Source: Oscillospiraceae bacterium (GTDB lineage Bacteria; Bacillota; Clostridia; Oscillospirales; Acutalibacteraceae). Taken from it: 64,000 nucleotides of DNA. Location of the stretch: assembly GCA_022763825.1 (NCBI GenBank), contig JALEQX010000011.1, forward strand, positions 1 to 64,000. The letters run 5' to 3'. Shown here in pieces: positions 25,316 through 34,265 of the stretch; the first letter of the stretch is position 1; every line of letters begins with the position of its first letter. A program made the translations under genes and the position numbers. The notes beneath the pieces were generated by a model. That model made no database searches. It saw nothing but the letters and a program-made list of their open reading frames with translations, and was not told the DNA's origin.

Positions 25316-25759
25316 TTACTTTTTTCCCGTGGAACCGAATCCGCCGGCGCCTCTGTCGGTTTCGTCAAGCTCGTCGACAATCTGTATTTCGGGGAGAACA
25401 ACGGGGGCGATTACGAGCTGTGCGATTCTGTCGCCGGGTTCGACGGTGTAGGGGACGTCAAACTGATTGACAAGTCCGCAGATAATCTCACCACGGTAGT
25501 CGGAGTCGATAACTCCGACGCAGTTTGCCGGCGCTACGCCGTGCTTTATCGCGATTCCGCTTCTTGCATAAACAAAAGCCGCGTAATCGGGGCTTGCGAG
25601 CTCAATTGCGATTCCCGTATGAATTTTTTTGCATTCGTGCGGGGGTATCGTAATGCTTTCGCTTTCCGCGGAATAGAGATCCATGCCCGCGCTTCCGCTC
25701 GTTGCGCGGGAGGGGATGCGGGCGTTATCATTTAATTTTTTAATTTTAAGCGTAGTCAT
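25316..25759 (-). CDS. dut: dUTP diphosphatase
   Basis: Trimeric dUTPase hydrolysing dUTP to dUMP and keeping uracil out of DNA. The five motifs are visible: AGMDLYS, YARSGIAIKHG, GVIDSDYRGEI, PGDRIAQLVI and the C-terminal GAGGFGSTG arm. 147 residues, standard length. It lies five bases after zapA in the same transcript. Confidence 0.96.
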   Translation of the reverse strand: MTTLKIKKLNDNARIPSRATSGSAGMDLYSAESESITIPPHECKKIHTGIAIELASPDYAAFVYARSGIAIKHGVAPANCVGVIDSDYRGEIICGLVNQFDVPYTVEPGDRIAQLVIAPVVLPEIQIVDELDETDRGAGGFGSTGKK

Positions 25760-25764
25760 ATCGT

Positions 25765-26121
25765 TTATTCTCCGTGTTTCAGTTCTTCATCTTCGGGCAG
25801 TTTTTTGCTCTTTTTAAGCTTCATATTTTCACGCTTGAGCGTATCTCTCTGCGTTTTCGCCTTCGCCGCGTCCTCAAGACTTTCCTTTAAACGCTCTCTG
25901 AGTTCTTCGCACTCCTTCTGCGCTTTGTGGAAAGAATCCGCGTATTCGAGGCTTAAAAGCACAGTCGCCTGCGCGTCCGTTATAAAGCGCGAACGAGCCG
26001 TTATTTCGCCTAAACGGGAGTCTATTTCCGAGGCGAGAAATTCTGCGTACTGAGGCTCGTTATCGGTAATTACGATATAATTAACTCCGCCGATAGTGAG
26101 TTTTACTTTATTTTTGTCCAT
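25765..26121 (-). CDS. zapA: Cell division protein ZapA
   Basis: 118-residue FtsZ-ring bundling protein. The N-terminal globular part (KVKLTIGGVNYIVITDNEPQYAEFLAS is the family start, seen across residues 5-31) is followed by a long charged coiled coil to the end. It is the first gene of the minus-strand replication/nucleotide operon and has a good promoter immediately upstream. The start ATG is preceded by AAGGAGAAAG. Confidence 0.88.
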   Translation of the reverse strand: MDKNKVKLTIGGVNYIVITDNEPQYAEFLASEIDSRLGEITARSRFITDAQATVLLSLEYADSFHKAQKECEELRERLKESLEDAAKAKTQRDTLKRENMKLKKSKKLPEDEELKHGE

Positions 26122-26158
26122 AAACGCTTTCTCCTTAACTGTTACGCTGCTGAAATAT

Positions 26159-26187
26159 ATTATACAGTTTTAAACAAAAATAATCAA
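26159..26187 (-). promoter_or_regulatory. Promoter of the zapA operon
   Basis: On the minus strand TTGATT (26182-26187) and TATAAT (26159-26164) are separated by 17 bp. Confidence 0.75.
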
Positions 26188-26207
26188 TATATATTTTATT
26201 TTTCTAC

Positions 26208-26236
26208 TTGTAATAAACGTGCGGGTCTGTTATACT
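26208..26236 (+). promoter_or_regulatory. Promoter of the pncC-sortase gene run
   Basis: TTGTAA (26208-26213) and TATACT (26231-26236) are separated by 17 bp, divergent from the zapA promoter. Confidence 0.6.
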
Positions 26237-26276
26237 TATAATTAATTATAGATATTATATAAAAGAGGTGAGAACC

Positions 26277-26765
26277 GTGACGAGCGCTCAGAAAATTGTC
26301 GAAGAGCTCAAAAAGAGGTCGATGACCGTTTCGTTTGCAGAGTCGTGCACGGGCGGACTTCTTGCAAAAATGATAACCGACGTGAGCGGTTCTTCGTCCG
26401 TATTCGAATGCGGTATCGTTTCATATTCGAATAGAATCAAGCACGATATACTTCACGTAAAGAGCGAAACGCTTGAAAAGTACACAGCCGTCAGCGAACA
26501 GACCGTGATTGAAATGGCTCAGGGGGTAAAGAAACTTTCGGCCTCTGATATCGCCGCCGCGGTCAGCGGAATAGCGGGTCCCGAATCCGACGGCTCAGGC
26601 ATGCCTGTAGGGCTTATATGGATATGCGTTATCGCAGACGGAAAAACCGTTACGAAAAAACTTACGAACTCGTTTGAAACGAACGTAAGAGAGCAAAACA
26701 GACTTTCTGCCGCCGAGGCGGTATTCGATACTATATTATCAATTTTCGGAAGTGAATCAAAATGA
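26277..26765 (+). CDS. pncC: Nicotinamide-nucleotide amidohydrolase (CinA C-terminal domain)
   Basis: Stand-alone CinA C-domain, which deamidates nicotinamide mononucleotide in pyridine nucleotide recycling. Signatures are VSFAESCTGGLLAKMITDVSG in two parts, FECGIVSYSN and AAVSGIAGPES. At 162 residues it lacks the N-terminal MoCF domain of full CinA. I chose GTG 26277 because GAGGTGA lies at the right distance; GTG 26268 overlaps that site. The stop overlaps the next start (ATGA). A decayed CinA N-domain-like gene lies three genes downstream. Confidence 0.9.
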   Translation: MTSAQKIVEELKKRSMTVSFAESCTGGLLAKMITDVSGSSSVFECGIVSYSNRIKHDILHVKSETLEKYTAVSEQTVIEMAQGVKKLSASDIAAAVSGIAGPESDGSGMPVGLIWICVIADGKTVTKKLTNSFETNVREQNRLSAAEAVFDTILSIFGSESK

Positions 26766-27973
26766 ACGATAACGATGAAAAAATCAACGCCGAAAACAAA
26801 ATTTCGGATGAAAATGAGGAAAAAGAGTCCGAAAAGGACGTTTCCGCCGGCGAAAACGGCGAAGTAAAAAAGGAAGACGATTCAAAGGACATTTCCGACA
26901 AAGCCGCGGGACTGCCCGAGATGCTCTATCTCGACCCGAATTCCTCGAAAAAAATCAGCGCCGGCGAGATTGCGTCCGACCCCGCGTTTAAAAAGAATTC
27001 GGACAGAGCCGAGAAAATAATGAACGACCATAAAGAGAAGATGGAGAAGCAGAAAAACACGCTTATATTCTCCATTCTCATGGGCATAAGCGCCGTTATG
27101 ATCGTAATTTCCGTTGTCCACCTTTTTGTCGCAAGACGTTCGGGCGAAATTAACATCGAAAAACAGAACGAGGCGAGAATCGTAAGCTATCAGTTTACAA
27201 GCGCATTCGGCGATACCGTTAAGACAAAGTCCGCAGATTACCCTGAGGGACTTATGGATAAATTTAAACAGCTTTACGCTCAGAACAACGATTTTTACGG
27301 CTGGATTAATATTCCGAATACCAGCATTGATATGCCGGCGTATCAGGGCGAAACGAACGACACGTATTTCAGACACGACAACTACGGTCAGTATTACAGA
27401 CGAGGAATGGCTTTCGTCGACGAATACTGTAAAGATGACCTCGGCAGCAGAAATACCGTCATTCACGCTCATAACTACGGCGACGGTCTGCTGTTCGACG
27501 ATCTTCACAAATACATGGATCTCGATTTTTATAAGGCGAATCCCGTTATTAATTTTTCGACGAGATATAAGGATTATAAATTTAAGGTCATAGGCTGTTT
27601 CGTAACGAACGGAAGCAGTACGGGCGACAACGGATATCTTTTCTATTATGTAGAGCCCAACATGTCGGATCAGTGTCTGCTTGATTTTGTCGACGAGGTT
27701 GAACAGAGAAGTTTTATAAAAACCGGCGTCGACGTTCAGGGTACGGATAAACTCCTGACGCTTTCAACATGTACATATTACTTCGACAGGAACGGAGCGC
27801 TTCAGGACGCAAGATGCGCTGTTGTCGCAAGACTTGTGCGCGACGGCGAGAGCGAGACTGTTGATACTTCAAAAGCCGTAAAGAATGAAAATCCCCGTAT
27901 GCCTCAGCTTTACTACGACGTATTCGGAGGTACGAATCCGTATAAGAATGCTTCCAAATGGGAGGCATATTGA
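26762..27973 (+). CDS. Class B sortase with long N-terminal cytoplasmic tail
   Basis: Membrane transpeptidase of the sortase B type. The first 100 residues are charged and low in complexity. A membrane segment (TLIFSILMGISAVMIVISVV) near residue 100 is followed by the extracellular catalytic domain. That domain has the SrtB start FYGWINIPNTSIDMPAYQ, catalytic His in VIHAHNYGDG, Cys in LLTLSTCTYYF and Arg in CAVVARLVRDG. Its substrate motif cannot be told. It is coupled to pncC by ATGA and followed 24 bp later by a second class B sortase. Confidence 0.9.
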   Translation: MNDNDEKINAENKISDENEEKESEKDVSAGENGEVKKEDDSKDISDKAAGLPEMLYLDPNSSKKISAGEIASDPAFKKNSDRAEKIMNDHKEKMEKQKNTLIFSILMGISAVMIVISVVHLFVARRSGEINIEKQNEARIVSYQFTSAFGDTVKTKSADYPEGLMDKFKQLYAQNNDFYGWINIPNTSIDMPAYQGETNDTYFRHDNYGQYYRRGMAFVDEYCKDDLGSRNTVIHAHNYGDGLLFDDLHKYMDLDFYKANPVINFSTRYKDYKFKVIGCFVTNGSSTGDNGYLFYYVEPNMSDQCLLDFVDEVEQRSFIKTGVDVQGTDKLLTLSTCTYYFDRNGALQDARCAVVARLVRDGESETVDTSKAVKNENPRMPQLYYDVFGGTNPYKNASKWEAY

Positions 27974-27997
27974 TTTAGGAGAGACAGGTGAGAAAAA

Positions 27998-29974
27998 ATG
28001 CCTCATACGAAAAATGAAAAAGACCCCGTTTCCGAGTCCGGAACTCAGGAGTTTGATTTAGGGGCTCTTACAGATAAATATTCGGTTTCGTCCGACGTTG
28101 ATTTGGCGGGAGTCGAATCACTTTTCAGAGAGCTTTCGGGCGAAAAACAAAAAAACGCAGAGACTCAAAAGAAAGAGCCTGCGGATGAAAAAAATATAGA
28201 CGATATTGTAAACGAATTCGAAAAAACGATGCCCAAGTACGACAGACCCAGACACAGCCCGAAAGTTATTTATTCCGAGGACGGCGGATTTTCGGATGAA
28301 AAAAAGCCTGTTGTGCTTAAAAGAAATGCGGAATCCCGCGTTTCGGTCGGAGTGCAGAAAAAAGAACCGTCACGTCCGGCCGCCGGAATCCCGATAGGCA
28401 GAAAGAAAAACGCGTCAAGCCGTGTGATTTTCTCCGCTGATGAGGAAAGTGTAAAGAACGAAGAAAAAAAGGACGAAATTAAAATAACCGCCGATACTTC
28501 GGTTGATTCAAAACCCGCGGCAGAAGCCGTTGTAATTTCAAAAAAACACGCGGTTAATAAACATGAAACGGATATATCCGGCAAAACAGAAAAAGACGGC
28601 GTTAAAAAGAACGGCGGAACTTACGTCTTAGACGAAAAGACAGAAAAAAAAGAATCCGAACGCCGTACGTCTGACATCGACGATTTTGCAGACGTGTTAA
28701 ACGGTATCGAATCGGAAAACGGCAAGTCCGATCATTCCGACGATGTTTCGTCCGTTAAAAATAAAAAGACAGTTAAACCGTCCGATAAGAAAAATTCGGA
28801 AAACAAAAAAAACGATTCAAATTCAAAAAATGCAGACGATAACTCTGCCGATGAGTTTTTTGACGATGTTGAGGAAGTTAAGATAGAATCTCTTGACCCG
28901 TCGGGAAACAATGTCTTTACCGAGGCCGACATGCTTCTCTATGAAAAGGAGAGAAACAAGGCGCTCGGAAAGAAGGATGCCAAAGGGGCGTTCAAGCGTT
29001 TTGTCAGAGCCGTCATCCCTCAGAAGGGCGACGCGCCCGGCGAAATTGCCAGGAAAATAATACTTATCGTTTCAGCGCTTACGATTCTCGTCTGTGCAGT
29101 ATGGTTCGGCAATTATTATTTGCAGCATTTCAACGAGAAAGACGAGCTTAAAAAACTCGGTACCGAAGTTACAACAGACCCCGACGCGGATCTTGCCGCG
29201 CAGTGGGCGAAAATCAAAGCGGAATTTCCCGACGTTGATTTCCCCGACGGAATGAATATCAAGTATGCCAGAGCATACGCCGTAAATCAGGATATGGTCG
29301 GCAAACTCAAAATTCCCGGCACGGCTATAGATATCCCGATAGTTCAGTGCAAGGATGATACGAACGACTATCAGTATTATCTCAAGCATTCGTTCCAAAA
29401 AAAGGACAGTAAGTACGGCACGCCGTTTATGAGCGCCGAGTGTGACCCGTTTAATTTGGGAGACACTACGGTCATTCACGGACATAACATGTATGATAAC
29501 CTTATGTTCGCGGATCTCGAAAAGTATTATAAGATAGAAGGATATAAAGAGTCTCCGATAATCCAGTATAATACACTGTTTAAGGATTACGAGTGGAAGA
29601 TATTCGCTATAATCATAACCAACGGTTCGGCTTCGGGCGATAACGGATATGTTTTCGATTTCACCGTGCCGAGTTTCGGAAGCAAGCAGAACAAAGCCGA
29701 CTTTATAAACGGACTGCTTGAGAGAAGCATATACAATATTGACGTTGACGTAAACGCCGACGATAAACTTCTCGTTCTCAATACATGCTGTTACGTATTC
29801 AACGGTGCGCATCTCGGAGTCGCCGCGAGAATGGTCAGACCCGGAGAAAACACATCGGTTGACGTTTCAAAGGCGACAGTGAACGAGGACGCGAGATATC
29901 CTCAGGCGTGGTATGACGCAAAGAATCTGCCGAACCCGTATAAAGACGCGTACAGATGGCATCAGACGGGCTGA
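27998..29974 (+). CDS. Class B sortase with very long disordered N-terminal region
   Basis: 658 residues, far longer than a normal sortase B of about 250. Residues 1-345 are Lys/Asp/Ser-rich and probably disordered in the cytoplasm; KVIYSEDGG and RVIFSADEE recur as similar short motifs. The membrane helix is near 350-372 (ILIVSALTILVCAVWF). The sortase domain has GKLKIPGTAIDIPIVQ, catalytic His in VIHGHNMYDN, Cys in LLVLNTCCYVF and Arg in GVAARMVRPGE. Its relation to the preceding sortase looks like a duplication with divergence of the tail. Confidence 0.9.
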   Translation: MPHTKNEKDPVSESGTQEFDLGALTDKYSVSSDVDLAGVESLFRELSGEKQKNAETQKKEPADEKNIDDIVNEFEKTMPKYDRPRHSPKVIYSEDGGFSDEKKPVVLKRNAESRVSVGVQKKEPSRPAAGIPIGRKKNASSRVIFSADEESVKNEEKKDEIKITADTSVDSKPAAEAVVISKKHAVNKHETDISGKTEKDGVKKNGGTYVLDEKTEKKESERRTSDIDDFADVLNGIESENGKSDHSDDVSSVKNKKTVKPSDKKNSENKKNDSNSKNADDNSADEFFDDVEEVKIESLDPSGNNVFTEADMLLYEKERNKALGKKDAKGAFKRFVRAVIPQKGDAPGEIARKIILIVSALTILVCAVWFGNYYLQHFNEKDELKKLGTEVTTDPDADLAAQWAKIKAEFPDVDFPDGMNIKYARAYAVNQDMVGKLKIPGTAIDIPIVQCKDDTNDYQYYLKHSFQKKDSKYGTPFMSAECDPFNLGDTTVIHGHNMYDNLMFADLEKYYKIEGYKESPIIQYNTLFKDYEWKIFAIIITNGSASGDNGYVFDFTVPSFGSKQNKADFINGLLERSIYNIDVDVNADDKLLVLNTCCYVFNGAHLGVAARMVRPGENTSVDVSKATVNEDARYPQAWYDAKNLPNPYKDAYRWHQTG

Positions 29975-30009
29975 TAACCGCTTCGTTTTATCAAGGAGAA
30001 AGATTAGCA

Positions 30010-31125
30010 ATGAAAATAAATATAGTTTCTTTTTCGGATACGGGACTTGAAAGTTATCCTGACATCACGTCGGTGCTCCTTAATTCCCTTATGACTGTTT
30101 CGGGGGAGAGCATAGCGATTCCGAAGTCTTATAAGTGCGTAAAAGATGGGCTTCCCGCCATTGCTTCTGCACTCAAGGAGTGCGACGCGCTTTTTATCCT
30201 CACATCTCTTGACAAGTATCACGAGACAAAGCGCGACATCTGCCAGGCGTTTCATTTCAAAGTTGAGAACAACGCCGATATCCGCATGAGACTTTCGTCC
30301 CAGCCCGACGCCGATTTGCTCGACGTTCACTCGCTTATGCCCGTAGGCGCGCTTGCATTGCCTTTAAGCGACGGAATGTTCTCCTCGTTTGTAATCAGGT
30401 CTAAAAAGCAAAGCATTTTCTTTATGCCGATATGCCGTGACAGAACATTCCTTGTCATGAAAATCCACGTTTTCCCGTATCTTGAGCAGTTTTATAACTG
30501 CAAGTGCACGAGCTTTTCGGATTTCGAAACCGATTATGCCGGTGTGGTTTTCAGAAATGCAGCGGCGGACGTCGATATAAAAATAGCAATTGCCAACACG
30601 GGCGTTTTAAAATATGTTAAAAAACATAAAATCTGCGATGATATAATCTGCCGGTATACGGACTCGGTTCCGTATGTTCACGAAAACGATATACGTGATT
30701 TTTCCGACTACACGAGGATGAAGGCGGAGGGTGCCGCGGAATTTCTTGAATATCCGTTCGGCGCGGCTTTAGTTGAGGATAACGACAGCGTAAGCGGAGA
30801 CTACAGAGTGTACATCGCAGTTGTCAACGAGACAGAATCCGCCGTAAAATGTGTTTCGTCTCTTCCGGATGAAACCTACGACGACTTTATACATACAGTT
30901 ATGTGCGAATTTCTGATAATGATGTCGCAGATGATTTCAACTTCTGACTCAAGACGCGCTTATCCCGACATCGAATACGCCGGCGATGAGGAGGATCCCG
31001 AACTTCGCTCGGTGATAAAGGGATGGAAGCCGTATCTTTACGCTCTGCTTGTTGCTGCGGCGTGCGGACTTACTTACTATGCGGCTAAACTTGCCGAGAG
31101 CGGTACGTTTTTCTTCGGGCTGTGA
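30010..31125 (+). CDS. Membrane-anchored protein resembling a decayed CinA N-terminal (MoCF-like) domain
   Basis: 371 residues with one C-terminal membrane helix (YLYALLVAAACGLTYYAA). I do not recognise a named family. Several stretches line up with CinA N-domains. DALFILTSLDKYHETK sits where CinA has VILTGGLGPTxDD. MPVGALALPLSDGMFSSFVI followed by IFFMPICRDRTFLVMKIHVF sits where CinA has the LPN-G-APGF and LPGVPxEM segments. The key GGLGP residues are lost, so it is probably not an active amidohydrolase partner. The start is ATG 30010 behind AAGGAGA. It shares the gene run with pncC. Confidence 0.6.
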   Translation: MKINIVSFSDTGLESYPDITSVLLNSLMTVSGESIAIPKSYKCVKDGLPAIASALKECDALFILTSLDKYHETKRDICQAFHFKVENNADIRMRLSSQPDADLLDVHSLMPVGALALPLSDGMFSSFVIRSKKQSIFFMPICRDRTFLVMKIHVFPYLEQFYNCKCTSFSDFETDYAGVVFRNAAADVDIKIAIANTGVLKYVKKHKICDDIICRYTDSVPYVHENDIRDFSDYTRMKAEGAAEFLEYPFGAALVEDNDSVSGDYRVYIAVVNETESAVKCVSSLPDETYDDFIHTVMCEFLIMMSQMISTSDSRRAYPDIEYAGDEEDPELRSVIKGWKPYLYALLVAAACGLTYYAAKLAESGTFFFGL

Positions 31126-31131
31126 TTTCTT

Positions 31132-32436
31132 ATGTTCAGATTTAAAAACAGAATTGCGGTTTTTGTAATTACGGCGATTATAAGTTTCTGTGCCGTGACA
31201 ATGGATCTGCACGAGGATATTTTCTGTATAAGGGGAGACCCCGATTCGGATTTCAGCGTTACAGACGAAGACGTTTCTCTGATATTAAAATATACCGCAA
31301 GGCTTGACAGACCGTCATCCCTGACTGTCAAAAAGGCGGCGGACGTAAACGACGACGGAAAAATTACGACAAAAGACGCGATGTATGCAAATTTTGCGTC
31401 GCTCGGTCTTATTTCATTGAGCGATCCCGATTCACTTGAATCGTACGGCATTACACTTGTTAAGGAAACCGTAACGCCCGAATCGGACAAGGACGGTACT
31501 GCATCGGATCGGGTTCAGCTCGTTACCGACGCGTCGGTCGGTCAGACCGGAGCAAAATATGTAGATAATCAAAAAATCTATCTCTATCCCGATTTAAGTT
31601 CGCTCCTGAGTATAAGAGACACATTTATAATCGTAACGTACGGTTACGGTCACTGTCTCGGAATGAGTCAGTACGGCGCGGTCGGTATGGCGAGAGACGG
31701 ATTTAACTATATTCAGATATTACAGCATTACTATTACAACGTTCAGATAGCGTACGAACAGCCCAGAGCCACCGTTTCACTCAAAGGAACGCAGGTCGAC
31801 ACTGTCGAAATGCTGTCGAGAATCGTTCAGCAGGAGATTGCGGGACTTACCCGCAGAGGAGATTCTCTCGACGCGAACGCTCTGAAAGCTCAGGCTGTCG
31901 CGGCGTATACCAATATGAAATACTCGGGCTACAGGGTGCAGGGATGTACGTACGTTTCATCATTTTCACGCTGTACGGACGATGTTATAAACGCTGTAAA
32001 ATCAGTCGTCGGTCAGTTTATTATGTATAATAACGAACCGATATATGCTTACTACGGCGCGATGTCGGCTGGCATAACCGCCACGACTCAGGCTGTATGG
32101 GGAACTTCCGGTCAGCCGTATATCGCGAACGTTCCGTCATACTGGGACTGCAATTACTCGTCCTACGTCGGAGTCAAAACCGTATCGGCGGAGCAGATGC
32201 GAAATTACATAACTGCATACGACGGTTCTATAAGACTCTCGGACGATCCGTCGCAGTGGCTCAGAATTTTGGCGCACGACGACGCGGTGAACGAGACGAC
32301 GGGCTATGTTTATTCAATGCAGGTCGGCGACAGGGTAATCGAGTCGGGCGCGGGTATGGTGTTCAGAGACAAAATAATGGACTACTCCATCAAATCTCCG
32401 TGCTTCAATATAATCTATAACGGTCAATTTTATTAA
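31132..32436 (+). CDS. SpoIID/LytB-domain protein, permuted, with N-terminal dockerin-like repeats
   Basis: 434-residue exported protein. A signal anchor (IAVFVITAIISFCAV) precedes a dockerin-like pair (GDPDSDFSVTDEDVSLILK, DVNDDGKITTKDAMYA). The SpoIID elements follow, but the GxGHxxGMSQYGAxGMA motif (YGYGHCLGMSQYGAVGMA) comes first, then the catalytic-type region EMLSRIVQQEIAG, LKAQAVAAYTNMKY and IYAYYGAMSAGITATTQAVWG. In classical SpoIID the GMSQYGA segment is at the C-terminus. SpoIID cleaves peptidoglycan glycan strands lacking stem peptides. The function here is a cell-wall role of unknown detail. Confidence 0.82.
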   Translation: MFRFKNRIAVFVITAIISFCAVTMDLHEDIFCIRGDPDSDFSVTDEDVSLILKYTARLDRPSSLTVKKAADVNDDGKITTKDAMYANFASLGLISLSDPDSLESYGITLVKETVTPESDKDGTASDRVQLVTDASVGQTGAKYVDNQKIYLYPDLSSLLSIRDTFIIVTYGYGHCLGMSQYGAVGMARDGFNYIQILQHYYYNVQIAYEQPRATVSLKGTQVDTVEMLSRIVQQEIAGLTRRGDSLDANALKAQAVAAYTNMKYSGYRVQGCTYVSSFSRCTDDVINAVKSVVGQFIMYNNEPIYAYYGAMSAGITATTQAVWGTSGQPYIANVPSYWDCNYSSYVGVKTVSAEQMRNYITAYDGSIRLSDDPSQWLRILAHDDAVNETTGYVYSMQVGDRVIESGAGMVFRDKIMDYSIKSPCFNIIYNGQFY

Positions 32437-32452
32437 AGGAAGATGATAAAAA

Positions 32453-33469
32453 ATGTCAATTCTTATCACAGGCGGAGCCGGTTTCATAGGCTCGCACACA
32501 TGCGTTGAATTCCTTAACGCGGGGTACGATATCGTCGTACTTGACAACTATTCAAACAGCAGTCCCAAGTCTCTTGACAGAGTATCGGAGATAACGGGCA
32601 AAAAGTTCCCGTTTTATAACTGCGACATAAGAGACAGAGCGGGGCTTGATAAAATATTCGAAAAAGAGAATATCGAGGCGGTTATTCACTTCGCAGGTCT
32701 TAAAGCCGTCGGCGAGAGCTGCAGAAAGCCTCTTGAATATTATGAAAATAATATAGGCGGAACCGTAAATCTTCTCGAGTGTATGAGAGACCACGGATGC
32801 AAAAAGATTGTGTTCAGTTCGTCGGCAACCGTTTACGGCAGTGAAAACAAGTGTCCGTTTAAAGAGGACATGAAGGTCGGCGGTACGACAAATCCCTACG
32901 GCACGACGAAGCTTTACATAGAGACGATATTAAAAGATCTCTATACTTCCGATAACGAGTGGAGCGTTGTTCTTTTAAGATACTTTAACCCCATCGGCGC
33001 GCACGAGAGCGGTAAGATAGGCGAGGCGCCCAACGGCATTCCCAATAACCTCATGCCCTACATTTCGCAGGTCGCGATAGGCAAAAGAGACCATCTGAGC
33101 GTATTCGGAAACAACTATCCCACGCCCGACGGAACGGGAGTCAGAGACTATATTCACGTAGTCGATCTTGCAATAGGACATCTTAAAGCCGTCCCTGTTC
33201 TCTTTAAACAGACGGGCGTTGAGGTATTCAACCTCGGTACGGGCAAGGGCGTAAGCGTTCTCGAACTCGTACACGCTTTCGAAGAGGCGACGGGCGTTAA
33301 GATTCCGTATGAAATAGTTGACCCGAGACCCGGCGATATCGCTTACTGCTATGCCGACGCGTCGAAGGCTTTGAATGTACTCGGATGGAAAGCCGAGCGC
33401 GATATTTACAAAATGTGCGAGGATACGTGGCGCTGGCAAAAAAACAATCCCAACGGCTACGACGACTGA
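32453..33469 (+). CDS. galE: UDP-glucose 4-epimerase
   Basis: Interconverts UDP-glucose and UDP-galactose for cell-surface polysaccharides or galactose use. NAD-binding [11 protein letters not shown] is at the N-terminus, SSSATVYG holds the catalytic Ser region and YGTTKLYIE the Tyr-x-x-x-Lys pair. [13 protein letters not shown] and the C-terminal [19 protein letters not shown] complete the family pattern. 338 residues; AAAGGAAG precedes the ATG. Confidence 0.96.
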   Translation: MSILITGGAGFIGSHTCVEFLNAGYDIVVLDNYSNSSPKSLDRVSEITGKKFPFYNCDIRDRAGLDKIFEKENIEAVIHFAGLKAVGESCRKPLEYYENNIGGTVNLLECMRDHGCKKIVFSSSATVYGSENKCPFKEDMKVGGTTNPYGTTKLYIETILKDLYTSDNEWSVVLLRYFNPIGAHESGKIGEAPNGIPNNLMPYISQVAIGKRDHLSVFGNNYPTPDGTGVRDYIHVVDLAIGHLKAVPVLFKQTGVEVFNLGTGKGVSVLELVHAFEEATGVKIPYEIVDPRPGDIAYCYADASKALNVLGWKAERDIYKMCEDTWRWQKNNPNGYDD

Positions 33470-33498
33470 TCCCGCCGAAAAAAAGGCGCTGAGCTTAA

Positions 33499-34260
33499 AT
33501 GTTCAAAAATAAATTTATAAGAATAATTTCAGCCGTCATGTCCGCATCGATGATTATAGGTGTTAACGCGTTTTATTCGTCAGCGCAGGACGAGGAGCCG
33601 AGTTCTTCATATTCGTATTCAAAAGAGGATGAATTCAACGAAATTGCTTCGGACATTCTCAATTCGGACATGTCGGTTACATTAAAGGACAGAGCTTCGG
33701 GCGTTACCGCTTCATTTGCAGACAGAAGCAAACTGCCCGAAAACCTGTCGGTCTCGTCGTACAGTATAGTATCGGGTAATATATATGATAAAATAAAAGA
33801 AAGATATTCTTCTTTCGATCAGTTTGAGGTTTTTTCCGTAGAACTTTCGGACGAGGGAACGCCTTATCTGTTTGAGGGGACGGCTGTTTTCAGCATTCCT
33901 GTTCCGGATGGCTTTACAAACTCTAAATGCAGAGTTTACAGCGTTTCGCAGTCGGGGTCGGCTTTTGAATGTCTTTCGAAGCAGTCTGATACGGAAGTGT
34001 CGTTCATTGCGCACTCATCAGGCATATACTATATATATAATGATAACGGAGTTCATTTGGGCGATGTTGATTCTAACGGACAAATCACAGCCTCGGACGC
34101 GCGTCTTATATTAAGATATAGCGCAAGACTGGAAAAATTTACCGATATTCAGATTTTAAGCAGTGATATAAATGCCGACGGCAAGGTTACCGCCGCCGAC
34201 GCCAGACTGCTGTTAAGATATGTTGCGGGACTTGCAATCTTAAACTATCTCGGAGGATAA
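33499..34260 (+). CDS. Secreted protein of unknown function with C-terminal dockerin
   Basis: 253 residues. A signal peptide (FIRIISAVMSASMIIGVNAFYSSA region) is followed by about 150 residues I do not recognise, possibly a beta-sandwich. The C-terminal dockerin has two full repeats, GDVDSNGQITASDARLILR and DINADGKVTAADARLLLR, with the calcium-binding Asp/Asn pattern intact. It is likely held at the surface by a cohesin. The ribosome site is weak (AAAAGGCG). It lies in the run between galE and the ceramidase-like gene. Confidence 0.85.
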   Translation: MFKNKFIRIISAVMSASMIIGVNAFYSSAQDEEPSSSYSYSKEDEFNEIASDILNSDMSVTLKDRASGVTASFADRSKLPENLSVSSYSIVSGNIYDKIKERYSSFDQFEVFSVELSDEGTPYLFEGTAVFSIPVPDGFTNSKCRVYSVSQSGSAFECLSKQSDTEVSFIAHSSGIYYIYNDNGVHLGDVDSNGQITASDARLILRYSARLEKFTDIQILSSDINADGKVTAADARLLLRYVAGLAILNYLGG

Positions 34261-34265
34261 TTTAT

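Noticed and set aside
29072..29812. 246-codon minus-strand frame opposite the sortase domain
   Set aside because: Antisense to conserved sortase motifs and without a start signal.
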